Shown piece after piece: positions 32,897-41,488 of a stretch of 64,000 nucleotides of DNA. How positions within the stretch are numbered: the first letter of the stretch is position 1; each line of letters begins with the position of its first letter. The stretch is from contig NZ_CP108093.1 in assembly GCF_036188265.1 (NCBI RefSeq), positions 4,608,001 to 4,672,000 of the forward strand, written 5' to 3'. The notes below the pieces were generated by a model. It did not search any database. It saw nothing but the letters and a program-made list of their open reading frames with translations, and was not told where the DNA came from. This DNA comes from Streptomyces sp. NBC_00247 (GTDB taxonomy: Bacteria; Actinomycetota; Actinomycetes; Streptomycetales; Streptomycetaceae). The position numbers were made by a program, and so were the translations under genes.

Positions 32897-33555
32897 GGGG
32901 TGCCTCCTTGGTCGGGTGCGTGGCTTCGGTGAGCAGGCCGCTCCGGTGCCGTATCGACGCCACCCGGTACCGCTTCGGTCCCGTGTCGACGCGTACGGCT
33001 AAGCGCTTGCTCAGTCTCCTGTCGAAGTTACCCGGCGGTCACGGAGCTGTCCAGGGTGATGCCCCCCACTCCGCCGCGCACCTCGCGGGACGACCCTCCG
33101 CCCGTCATGGGCCGTTGGGTACCCCTGTCTCCTCCGGGCGGTTCTCGTCGCCGCCGCGTCCCCGTGCTCGCGCGCCATGGAGTCCGCGGGGAATTCGGGA
33201 CGGGTCGGCCCGCCTGTATCGGTATGTCGGTATTTCTGTGCACGGTGCGGTGACGCCGCGAAATAGAGGGCGATTCCGGGAAATTGCCGCCGCGCCCGGT
33301 GCGGGGCGGAAAGGTGACCCGGAAAGTGGAACCGGAAGGTGGCGTTCGTTCGTGTTCTGTTCTGCTGGTGGCTGATTCGCGGTAACCGCGCGCACGCGTC
33401 ACCCGACGTCCGGGCGTCGCCGCCCGGGTCGCCCATGAAAGGGAATGAGTCATTCCGGAAGTGGTCGAGACATTCCGTCTCCCCGACGCCGTGATTCATG
33501 AAGGGGTCAGTAGCATTTCGCCGGTCGGTGATGTTCTGTTCATTCAGGGGGAAAA
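32897..33555. promoter_or_regulatory. Divergent control region acd/amidase
   Basis: No gene is found in these 659 bases. GGAATGA-G-TCATTCC at 33442-33456 is a perfect 7-base inverted repeat with one central base, about 100 bases before the amidase start, and is the best operator candidate. A TTCTGTTC motif at 33352 and 33532 is noted, as are high-AT islands at 33240-33290. Confidence 0.5.
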
Positions 33556-36285
33556 TTGAGACCGAATCGAGTACGTGGCACGGCTGCCGTCGCGCTCGGA
33601 GTTCTGGCAGTGCTGGGACTTCAGGGTGTTTCGACCGGCGCTGTGGCCGCGGAGTCACGGATCGCCGCGGAGGCGCCGGCCGCCCCGCACGTGCAGGCCG
33701 GCGGTACGGGGGCGTACGGCACCGGGAACCGGGCGGACGGACCGGTCAGGAGCGAGGTGCACAAGCTCGCCCTGAAGGCCGACGGACGACGGACGGCCAC
33801 CCTCTCGCGGCGCACGACCGAGCCGTTCGGGCTACTGGGCGTGTCCTGGCCCGACGCCGGTGCCGCGATAAAGGGCACGATCGAAGCCCGTACCCGCAGT
33901 GCGGAGACCGGGGCGTGGTCGGACTGGATCACGCTGGAGCCGTACACGCCCGGCCTCGACGGCGAGCGTCCCGCGGAGCGCGGATCCACGGAGCCCGTCT
34001 GGGTGGGACGTTCGAACGGTGCCGAGGTACGGGTGAGCGACGGGACGTCCGCGGGCGTCCTGCCGGCCGGCCTCCGTCTCGACATGGTCGACCCGGACCT
34101 CGACGCGGGGACCAGCGCCTCGGGGGCCGGTACCGCAGGGACCGCGTCCGCGGCGGGCGACGCCCCGAGCGCCCGGCCCGCGGCCTACGCGGCGACCGGC
34201 GCGTCGGCCGCCGGCACGTCCGTCGCCGCAGCGGCGACCGCCGAGATCGACCCGGGGCCGCCGTCCACGGTCCCGCAGCCGCCGGTCGTCACCCGCGCCG
34301 AGTGGGGGGCCGACGAGTCGCTCGACGACGAGGGGCCCATCTATCTGGAGAAGGGCGTCATCAAGGCGGTCTTCGTCCACCACACCACCGACGCCGACTA
34401 CAACTGCGCGGACTCGGCGGCCATCGTGCGGGCCATCCACGTCTACCACGTGAAGACCAACGGCTGGCGCGACCTCGGATACAACTTCCTGGTCGACAAG
34501 TGCGGGACGATCTTCGAGGGCCGTCAGGGCGGTATCGACCAGCCCGTCATGGGCGCGCACACCTACGGCTTCAACAGCGAGTCCACCAGCGTCGCGATCC
34601 TCGGTGACTACACGAACACCGCCGCGTCGAACGCCGCGCTGGAGGCGACCGCTCGGGTGGCCGCGTACAAGCTCGGCCAGTACGGCGGCGATCCGGCGGG
34701 CACCACCTCGCTGGTCGCCGGTGCCACGCAGACGAACTACGCGGGTCAGCAGTTCGTCGCCGGGCAGTCGTACACGTTCAACCAGATCTCCGGCCACCGG
34801 GACGGCTTCAACACCGAGTGCCCGGGTGCCCTGCTCTACCCGCAGCTCCCGGCCATCCGGACGCTCGCGGCCGGCCCGGTCCAGGGCCTCAAGGTGTCCT
34901 CGGTCGGTGGCGGCGCCTTCGCCGTCGATTCCGGCTACGAGACTCCGGGCCCGGTGTCGGTGAACTGGTCGACCACCACGCCCTCGTCCCTGATCGGCAG
35001 GTTCGAACTGCTGGTGGACGGGCAGCCGGTGGTGACCACCGCGGCAGCCGCGCGCACCGCCTCCACGACACTCTCCGTGCCAGGCGTCCACAAGTTGGCC
35101 GTGCGGGCCCACCACCAGTCGGGCGCGACCACCACGACCGCCGCGGTGAACGTGAACGTCCCGGCGCCGAAGACCTTCGTGCCCCTCACCCCGCAGCGGG
35201 TGATGGACACGCGCGCGGGGCTGGGTGTGCCGAAGGCCAAGGTCGGAGCGGCGGGCGTGGTGACCCTCCAGGTGACCGGCGCCAACGGAGTGCCGTCCAC
35301 CGGCGTGGGGGCCGTGGTGCTGAACGTGACCGCGACCACCTCGACCGCCGTGTCCTACATCTCCGTCTATCCGAACGGGACGACCCGCACGAGCGCGTCG
35401 AACCTGAACGTGGTGGCGGGCCTCACGGTCCCGAACCTGGTGATCGTGCCGGTCGTGAACGGAAAGGTGGACTTCTACAACAACGCGGGCACCGTCAATC
35501 TGATCGCGGACATCACCGGCTACTTCAGCACCGGTGGCGAGGGCTCCACGCACGTCAATCTCGGTCCGAAGCGGGTGATGGACACGCGTGAGGGGCTGGG
35601 TGTGCCGAAGGCCCAGGTCGGCCCGGCGGGTGTGGTGACCCTTCAGGTCGCGGGTGTCAACGGTGTTCCGGCCACGGGTGTCACGGCGGTGGTGCTGAAC
35701 GTGACGGCGACGCACGTGTCGGCGACGAGTTTCGTGTCGGTCTACCCGGACGGGACGACCCGCACGAGTGCGTCGAACCTGAACGTGGTGAAGGGGCAGA
35801 CCGTTCCGAACCTGGTGATCGTGCCGGTGGTGAACGGAAAGGTGAGCTTCTACAACAACGCGGGCACCGTCGACCTGATCGCGGACATCACCGGCTACTT
35901 CACCTCCGGTGGCGAGGGCTCCACGCACGTCAATCTCGGTCCGAAGCGGGTGATGGACACGCGTGAGGGGCTGGGTGTGCCGAAGGCCCAGGTCGGTCCG
36001 GCGGGTGTGGTGACCCTTCAGGTCGCGGGTGTCAACGGTGTTCCGGCGACGGGTGTCACGGCGGTGGTGCTGAACGTGACGGCGACGCACGTGTCGGCGA
36101 CGAGTTTCGTGTCGGTCTACCCGGCCGGGACGACCCGGACGAGTGCGTCGAACCTGAACGTGGTGAAGGGGCAGACCGTTCCGAACCTGGTGATCGTGCC
36201 GGTGGTGAACGGAAAGGTGAGCTTCTACAACAACGCGGGCACCGTCGACCTGATCGCGGACGTCACCGGCTACTTCCGCAAGTGA
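33556..36285 (+). CDS. Secreted N-acetylmuramoyl-L-alanine amidase with three C-terminal repeats
   Basis: The product has 909 residues and starts at TTG with AGGGGG upstream. Residues 1-32 are a Sec signal (AAVALGVLAVLGLQGVSTGAVAA). Residues about 255-440 are an amidase_2/PGRP domain: VFVHHTTDADYNCADSAAI with the zinc His, DLGYNFLVDKCGTIFEGRQGG, HTYGFNSESTSVAILGDY and ISGHRDGFNTECPG. Residues 440-535 are an Ig-like linker. Residues about 540-909 are three repeats of about 125 residues each (RVMDTRxGLGVPKA ... GYF). It should cleave the amide between MurNAc and L-Ala in peptidoglycan, outside the cell. The repeats may bind wall polymers; that is inferred. Confidence 0.9.
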   Translation: MRPNRVRGTAAVALGVLAVLGLQGVSTGAVAAESRIAAEAPAAPHVQAGGTGAYGTGNRADGPVRSEVHKLALKADGRRTATLSRRTTEPFGLLGVSWPDAGAAIKGTIEARTRSAETGAWSDWITLEPYTPGLDGERPAERGSTEPVWVGRSNGAEVRVSDGTSAGVLPAGLRLDMVDPDLDAGTSASGAGTAGTASAAGDAPSARPAAYAATGASAAGTSVAAAATAEIDPGPPSTVPQPPVVTRAEWGADESLDDEGPIYLEKGVIKAVFVHHTTDADYNCADSAAIVRAIHVYHVKTNGWRDLGYNFLVDKCGTIFEGRQGGIDQPVMGAHTYGFNSESTSVAILGDYTNTAASNAALEATARVAAYKLGQYGGDPAGTTSLVAGATQTNYAGQQFVAGQSYTFNQISGHRDGFNTECPGALLYPQLPAIRTLAAGPVQGLKVSSVGGGAFAVDSGYETPGPVSVNWSTTTPSSLIGRFELLVDGQPVVTTAAAARTASTTLSVPGVHKLAVRAHHQSGATTTTAAVNVNVPAPKTFVPLTPQRVMDTRAGLGVPKAKVGAAGVVTLQVTGANGVPSTGVGAVVLNVTATTSTAVSYISVYPNGTTRTSASNLNVVAGLTVPNLVIVPVVNGKVDFYNNAGTVNLIADITGYFSTGGEGSTHVNLGPKRVMDTREGLGVPKAQVGPAGVVTLQVAGVNGVPATGVTAVVLNVTATHVSATSFVSVYPDGTTRTSASNLNVVKGQTVPNLVIVPVVNGKVSFYNNAGTVDLIADITGYFTSGGEGSTHVNLGPKRVMDTREGLGVPKAQVGPAGVVTLQVAGVNGVPATGVTAVVLNVTATHVSATSFVSVYPAGTTRTSASNLNVVKGQTVPNLVIVPVVNGKVSFYNNAGTVDLIADVTGYFRK
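35533..36285 (+). repeat. Tandem 375-base coding repeats in the amidase gene
   Basis: The last two of three C-terminal repeats are nearly identical at DNA level, with a period of 375 bases (units start at 35533 and 35908). The first unit (about 35160-35530) is more diverged. The near-identity points to a recent duplication or ongoing gene conversion. Confidence 0.85.
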
Positions 36286-36307
36286 GCTGAGCCGGAAGCA
36301 CCGATGA

Positions 36308-36358
36308 CGGGAGGGGTGGGTGACGGCGAGCGGTTTTCGCCGTCACCCACCCCTCCCG
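36308..36358 (+). terminator. Terminator after the amidase gene
   Basis: The arms 36308-36329 and 36337-36358 make a 22-base perfect stem with a 7-base loop. It lies 23 bases beyond the stop. Confidence 0.9.
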
Positions 36359-36413
36359 CCGTGCGTCGCGCGGGTGGGGGCGAGCGGTGGGCCGTCGCTC
36401 GTACGCTGGTGCC

Positions 36414-36851
36414 ATGAGCGACGTGTACGCGGTGGACTTCTGCCTGGACCTCAAGGCCTCCGTGGCCATCCCGGTGCTGACCGATCTGCAGTGGCACCTC
36501 GGTGTACGGGCGGACGCCGCCGAGTACGGCGAGTCCGGGGCCGCGGGGGCGTATCCCCTGCTGGCGGGTCGGGGGCCGGCGGCCCGGGTCGGGGGCGTGC
36601 TGGTGGGGGAGCTGGTGCGGACGCCCGCCGGGTGGTCGCTCACCACGCGCCAGGAGGTGCACGCCGAGTCCCTGCCCGACCTGGAATCCCTGGCCGAGCG
36701 GCTCGCCCGGCATTCCCGCACCGAGGGGGCCATCGGCGCCCTCCGCTTCCACGAGGACGACGTCCCCGTCCTTCTGGCCAACCGGTCCGGGCTCCTGGTG
36801 AAGGTGCCCCTCGCGGTCGCGGAACCCGCGCCCGCGGGGGAGCCGGAGTAG
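36414..36851 (+). CDS. Hypothetical protein of 145 residues
   Basis: I do not recognise it. It starts MSDVYAVDFCLDLKASVAIPVLTDLQWHLG and has no membrane segment. The middle (RVGGVLVGELVRTPAGWSLTTRQEVHAESLPDLESLAERLARHSRTEGAIGALRFHEDDVPVLLANRSG) looks like a mixed alpha/beta domain. It lies between the amidase terminator and the convergent PucR gene. It could be its own transcript; no promoter was found. It is likely a Streptomyces-wide small protein, but that was not tested. Confidence 0.65.
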   Translation: MSDVYAVDFCLDLKASVAIPVLTDLQWHLGVRADAAEYGESGAAGAYPLLAGRGPAARVGGVLVGELVRTPAGWSLTTRQEVHAESLPDLESLAERLARHSRTEGAIGALRFHEDDVPVLLANRSGLLVKVPLAVAEPAPAGEPE

Positions 36852-36907
36852 GGCGGGCGGGCCGGAGCAGGGCGGAGACGAGGCCGGGCGCACCCGGCCG
36901 GGACGGC

Positions 36908-38425
36908 TCACGTCAGCCGCAGGGCGAACCACAGCTCCGTCCGTACGTCCATGTCGTCCAGGTCCGTGTCCAGCAGCTCCGCGCAGCGGCCGACGCGCTG
37001 GCGGACCGTGTTGCGGTGGATCTTGAGGGCCACCGCCGTGCGGTCCCAGCTGCCGTGCAACGACAGCCAGCAGCGCAGGGTCTCCCGCAGGGTCTCGGAG
37101 AGCGGGGCGAGCAGGGTTCGGGCGTGGGCCTCGGCCGCCTCGCCGGCCAGCAGGCCGCTCAGGCCCCGGTCCGCGCGGTGCAGCAGCAACGGGGTACGGG
37201 TCGCCTCCGCGCGGGCCAGCGCCCGGGAAGCCCGGGTGTCCGCCGCCGCGAGCCCGTCCAGGGGTACGGGGTCGGAGGCGCCGAGCACCCAGCCGGGCTG
37301 CGGGGTGAGCCGGGCGGGATCGGTGAGCAGCACCCGTACCGCCTCCTCGGGGCGGCGGCCCGTGTCGACCAGGGCCGAGCCGAATGAGGCGCCGAGGGTG
37401 CCCGCGGTGAGCGGGGCGGTGCTGCCGCCGCTCGTACGGCGGGCGTGCACCACGGTCCACGGGCCGTCCGAACCGAGCAGTGGCCCCACGTCTTCGGGGG
37501 CCGCGCCGAGCAGCATCCGTACCAGCGCCGCCGAACGGTCCGCCGAGCCCGCGCCCTGGTGCGGGGCGGCCAGCAGGGAGAGCAGGACGACGGCCATCCC
37601 CGCCACGGTGTGGTCGCCGGGCTCGCGGGGGCCGGTGGCGAGGGCGAGTACCAGGCCGTGCCCGCCGCCCAGCGCGTACGCCGACAGATGGGTGCCGTCC
37701 ACCGTCTCGGTGGCGGACGCGGGAGCGGCCCGGCGCTCCTGCGGGGCGACGACCCGGGCCAGCCGGGAGAGGGCGGTGCGCACCGCCGGGGCGGTACGGG
37801 CGCCTGCGGTGTGGACCTCGCCGCCCTCCGGGCTCAGCAGCACCGCGCGCCCGCCCAACTGGGCCGCCAGCTGGTGGAGCACCGCGGGCACCGGGTCGGG
37901 GCGGGCCGCCGCCGACGCGAGGGCCTGCTGCGCGCGGGCCGTCCGGCGCAACTCCTGGTGGCGGGCGTCCGCCATCAGCTGCCACACCGCCCGCGCGACC
38001 GAGGTGAACGTCGTCTCCGGCGGAACTTCCAGCAGCGGCAGCCCGTACCGCTCGCACGCCTGTGCCAGTCCCGGCGGCACGGACTCGTGCACCGGCCGCA
38101 CCCCGAAGCCCAGCGCCGCCGCGCCCGCCTCCACCACCCGTGAGACGTACCGGTCCGGGTCGGTCAGCAGCACGCCCGCGCTGAGCAGCAGCTCGCCGCC
38201 CAGGAGGTAGGGGTACGGATCGGCCATCTCCGAGGTGTGCACCCAGAGGAGGTCCGCCCGCCGGGGCCCGGCGATCCGGCGCAGCCCCAGCTCCTCGCGG
38301 GCCAGCAGCGCGTCCAGGGAGACGGGCGGAGTGGGCGGCCCGGCGGGGGCCGTGGAGGGACCGGCCGGCGTGGCGGACCCGGCGGGTTCAGGGGCCGGGG
38401 AGGGACCCGTGGGGGAGTCCGGCAT
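36908..38425 (-). CDS. PucR-family regulator
   Basis: The product has 505 residues from ATG 38425 (MPDSPTGPSP); MEKPSMPDS from 38440 is the alternative. After a Pro-rich 35-residue lead, residues about 40-160 are the PucR purine-catabolism-like sensor domain (LRRIAGPRRADLLWVHTSEMADPYPYLLGGELLLSAG). The C-terminal 60 residues are the PucR HTH_30 (TLRCWLSLHGSWDRTAVALKIHRNTVRQRVGRCAELL). The gene is divergent from the symporter-agmatinase operon, and an inverted repeat covers its own start. It probably activates the operon when a guanidino or polyamine compound is present. Confidence 0.85.
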   Translation of the reverse strand: MPDSPTGPSPAPEPAGSATPAGPSTAPAGPPTPPVSLDALLAREELGLRRIAGPRRADLLWVHTSEMADPYPYLLGGELLLSAGVLLTDPDRYVSRVVEAGAAALGFGVRPVHESVPPGLAQACERYGLPLLEVPPETTFTSVARAVWQLMADARHQELRRTARAQQALASAAARPDPVPAVLHQLAAQLGGRAVLLSPEGGEVHTAGARTAPAVRTALSRLARVVAPQERRAAPASATETVDGTHLSAYALGGGHGLVLALATGPREPGDHTVAGMAVVLLSLLAAPHQGAGSADRSAALVRMLLGAAPEDVGPLLGSDGPWTVVHARRTSGGSTAPLTAGTLGASFGSALVDTGRRPEEAVRVLLTDPARLTPQPGWVLGASDPVPLDGLAAADTRASRALARAEATRTPLLLHRADRGLSGLLAGEAAEAHARTLLAPLSETLRETLRCWLSLHGSWDRTAVALKIHRNTVRQRVGRCAELLDTDLDDMDVRTELWFALRLT

Positions 38426-38429
38426 GGAT

Positions 38430-38465
38430 GGTTTCTCCATCTTGTACGTCAAGGATGGAGGAAAC
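38430..38465. promoter_or_regulatory. Candidate PucR operator
   Basis: GTTTCTCCATC (38431-38441) and GATGGAGGAAAC (38454-38465) are inverted with one extra base. The site lies just upstream of the PucR start, in the divergent gap to the symporter gene, where a regulator could control both directions. Confidence 0.6.
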
Positions 38466-38671
38466 GTACACTTCAGCGCTGCCTGGAGGCCACCTACCGT
38501 CATCAGGGCGCACGAGACGTACGCGACGCACGGGCCCACCGGGCAGACTCGCCTCCCCGTCCCGGAGACCTGGGTCTCCGGAAGGTGCCCCGCCCCGGCC
38601 GCCCGGCCGCGGGCGTGATCGCGGTACGGACCCGGCGTGCGCACCCGAGCGACTGAGATGGAGGGACGCCC

Positions 38672-40225
38672 ATGGCCGTCGACTACGCGGTGATCGTGGT
38701 CTATCTGGCCGGCATGCTCGCCATGGGCTGGTGGGGCATGCGCCGCGCCAAGTCCAAAGCCGAGTTCCTGGTGGCCGGACGCAGGCTCGGACCCTCGATG
38801 TACTCCGGCACGATGGCCGCCATCGTCCTCGGCGGCGCTTCCACCATCGGCGGTGTCGGTCTGGGCTACCAGTACGGCCTCTCCGGGGCGTGGATGGTCG
38901 TCACCATCGGCCTCGGCCTGCTGGCCCTCTCCGTCTTCTTCTCCGCGCGGATCGCCCGGCTGAAGGTCTACACCGTCTCCGAGATGCTCGACCTCCGCTA
39001 CGGCGGACGGGCCGGGCTCATCTCCGGCGTGGTCATGTGGGCGTACACCCTCATGCTCGCCGTCACCTCGACCATCGCCTACGCCACGATCTTCGACGTC
39101 ATCTTCGACCTCAACCGGACCATCGCCATCATCCTCGGCGGTGCGATCGTCGTCGCGTACTCGACGCTTGGCGGCATGTGGTCGATCACGATCACGGACA
39201 TGGTCCAGTTCGTCGTCAAGACGATCGGCGTGCTCCTCCTGCTGCTGCCCATCGCGGTCGTCAAGGCCGGTGGCTTCAGCGGGATGAAGGCCGAGCTGCC
39301 CACCGAGTACTTCGACCCGCTCGGCATCGGCGGCGAAACGATCTTCACCTATGTGCTGATCTACACCTTCGGCATGCTGATCGGCCAGGACATCTGGCAG
39401 CGCGTGTTCACCGCGCGCAGCGACCGTACGGCCCGCTGGGGCGGCACCGTCGCCGGTACCTACTGCCTCGTCTACGCCGTCGCCGGAGCCGTCATCGGCA
39501 CCGCGGCGAAGGTGATGTACCCGAAGCTGCCGAGCGCCGACTCCGCTTTCGCCACGATCGTCAAGGACGAGCTGCCGGTCGGTGTACGCGGGCTCGTGCT
39601 GGCCGCCGCCCTCGCCGCCGTGATGTCCACCTCCTCCGGCGCGCTGATCGCCTGCGCCACCGTCGCCAACAACGACATCTGGTCCCGGCTGCGCGGCGCG
39701 ATCGGCCGGGGGGCGGGGGCCCCGGACGGCGCGACGGCGGCAGGAGCCGACGGGGCCGGTGGCGCCGACGGTGGCGACGGCGGGCACGACGAGGTGCGGG
39801 GCAACCGCGTGTTCATCCTCATCATGGGCATCGCCGTCATCCTCATCGCCATCGCCCTCAACGACGTCGTCGAAGCGCTCACCGTCGCGTACAACCTCCT
39901 CGTCGCCGGTCTTCTGGTGCCGATCCTCGGCGGACTGCTCTGGCGCCGGGGTACGGCGGCCGGCGCCCTGGCCGCGGTCGGCGTCGGAGGGGTCGCGGTC
40001 GTCGTCCTGATGGGGGTGTACGGCATCCTTGCCAATGAACCCGTCTACTACGGTCTGCTCCTCTCGCTCGCCGTGTACGTCGTCGTCTCGCTGGCCACCA
40101 AGCCCACCGACCCCGCCGTGCTGAGCGCCTGGCGCGAACGACTGGCCGGACGCGACGGGATCGACGGAGGCGACGGGGACGCCCCCGCGGCCGGTACCTC
40201 CCCGCAGGAGCCGGCCACCGTGTAG
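38672..40225 (+). CDS. Sodium:solute symporter (SSS family)
   Basis: The product has 517 residues and about 13 hydrophobic segments. The SSS core is clear: AIVLGGASTIGGVGLGYQYGLSGAWMV and LAAALAAVMSTSSGALIACATVANNDI with the Na-binding Ser/Thr. A disordered linker (GAGAPDGATAAGADGAGGADGGDGGHDE) joins helices 9 and 10. It imports a small solute with sodium. Since agmatinase follows, agmatine, guanidinobutyrate or a related guanidine compound is the likely substrate; that is inference from the operon. The start ATG has GGAGGGACG upstream. Confidence 0.85.
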   Translation: MAVDYAVIVVYLAGMLAMGWWGMRRAKSKAEFLVAGRRLGPSMYSGTMAAIVLGGASTIGGVGLGYQYGLSGAWMVVTIGLGLLALSVFFSARIARLKVYTVSEMLDLRYGGRAGLISGVVMWAYTLMLAVTSTIAYATIFDVIFDLNRTIAIILGGAIVVAYSTLGGMWSITITDMVQFVVKTIGVLLLLLPIAVVKAGGFSGMKAELPTEYFDPLGIGGETIFTYVLIYTFGMLIGQDIWQRVFTARSDRTARWGGTVAGTYCLVYAVAGAVIGTAAKVMYPKLPSADSAFATIVKDELPVGVRGLVLAAALAAVMSTSSGALIACATVANNDIWSRLRGAIGRGAGAPDGATAAGADGAGGADGGDGGHDEVRGNRVFILIMGIAVILIAIALNDVVEALTVAYNLLVAGLLVPILGGLLWRRGTAAGALAAVGVGGVAVVVLMGVYGILANEPVYYGLLLSLAVYVVVSLATKPTDPAVLSAWRERLAGRDGIDGGDGDAPAAGTSPQEPATV

Positions 40226-40519
40226 ACCACCCGCGCCGGTACACCCCGCCCGTGCCCCCGCCGCCGACCGCCCCCTCGGTCCGTGCGGGCGGGGGCCCGG
40301 GCACGACCGGCCGACACCCGGCCGCCACCGGTCCCAGTCCCACCGGTGGCGGCCACCGACCCACCCGCACGAGCGCCCCACCCGCTCACCGCACCACCGC
40401 TTCACCCACCCGCTCACCGCCACACCCGCCTCATGCGGAGGTCCCCCGAGACACCGCAGCCCGACCCCATCCGTGCCCCCACCCCGCACCACCCCGAACG
40501 ACCCGAAAGAAGGCGCTCC

Positions 40520-41488
40520 ATGAGCAGCAGCGAAACGCCCCGCGGCCCCATCGACTCCTCCCGTGTGCCCCGGTACGCCGGTCCCGCGACGTTCGCCCGG
40601 CTGCCCCGGCTCGACGAGGTCGGCACCACCGACGTCGCCGTCGTCGGCGTGCCCTTCGACACCGGCGTCTCCTACCGTCCCGGCGCCCGCTTCGGCGGCA
40701 ACGCGATCCGCGAGGCCTCGCGCCTCCTGCGCCCCTACAACCCGGCCCAGGACGCCTCGCCGTTCGCGCTCGCCCAGGTCGCCGACGCCGGTGACATCGC
40801 CGCCAACCCGTTCAACATCAACGAGGCCGTCGAGACGATCGAGGCCGCGGCCGACGACCTGCTCTCCACCGGCGCCCGGCTGATGACCCTTGGCGGCGAC
40901 CACACCATCGCCCTGCCGCTGCTGCGTTCCGTCGCCAAGAAGCACGGACCGGTCGCCCTTCTCCACTTCGACGCCCACCTGGACACCTGGGACACCTACT
41001 TCGGCGCCGAGTACACCCACGGCACGCCGTTCCGCCGGGCCGTCGAGGAAGGCATCCTCGACACCTCCGCCCTCTCCCACGTCGGCACCCGCGGCCCGCT
41101 CTACGGCAAGCAGGACCTCACCGACGACGCCAAGCTGGGCTTCGGCATCGTCACCTCCGCCGACGTGATGCGGCGCGGCGTCGACGAGATCACCGATCAG
41201 CTCCGCCAGCGCATCGGCGACCGGCCGCTCTACATCTCCATCGACATCGACGTGCTCGACCCGGCCCACGCGCCCGGCACCGGCACCCCCGAGGCCGGCG
41301 GCCTCACCTCCCGCGAGCTCCTCGAAATCGTGCGCGGCCTCTCCTCCTGCCACCTCGTCTCCGCCGACCTGGTCGAGGTGGCTCCGGCGTACGACCACGC
41401 GGAGATCACCGCCGTCGCCGCCTCGCACACCGCCTACGAGCTCACGACGATCATGTCCCGCCAGATCGCCGAGGCGCGCACGAAGTGA
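40520..41488 (+). CDS. speB: Agmatinase / guanidino-acid ureohydrolase
   Basis: The product has 322 residues and the ureohydrolase metal motifs: GGDHTIALPLL, LLHFDAHLDTWDTYFG and SIDIDVLDPAHAPGTGTPEAGGL, giving the His-Asp-His-Asp-Asp-Asp manganese centre. The C-terminal LVSADLVEVAPAYDHAEITAVAAS completes it. It splits urea from agmatine or 4-guanidinobutyrate, giving putrescine or GABA. It is one of three genes in a row with the symporter and a TPP enzyme. The last base pairs overlap the next start (GTGA). Confidence 0.92.
   Translation: MSSSETPRGPIDSSRVPRYAGPATFARLPRLDEVGTTDVAVVGVPFDTGVSYRPGARFGGNAIREASRLLRPYNPAQDASPFALAQVADAGDIAANPFNINEAVETIEAAADDLLSTGARLMTLGGDHTIALPLLRSVAKKHGPVALLHFDAHLDTWDTYFGAEYTHGTPFRRAVEEGILDTSALSHVGTRGPLYGKQDLTDDAKLGFGIVTSADVMRRGVDEITDQLRQRIGDRPLYISIDIDVLDPAHAPGTGTPEAGGLTSRELLEIVRGLSSCHLVSADLVEVAPAYDHAEITAVAASHTAYELTTIMSRQIAEARTK

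Noticed and set aside
38441..41428. Upstream extension of the PucR frame to 1506 codons
   Set aside because: The extension is antisense to the symporter and agmatinase; a normal start lies at 38425 or 38440.
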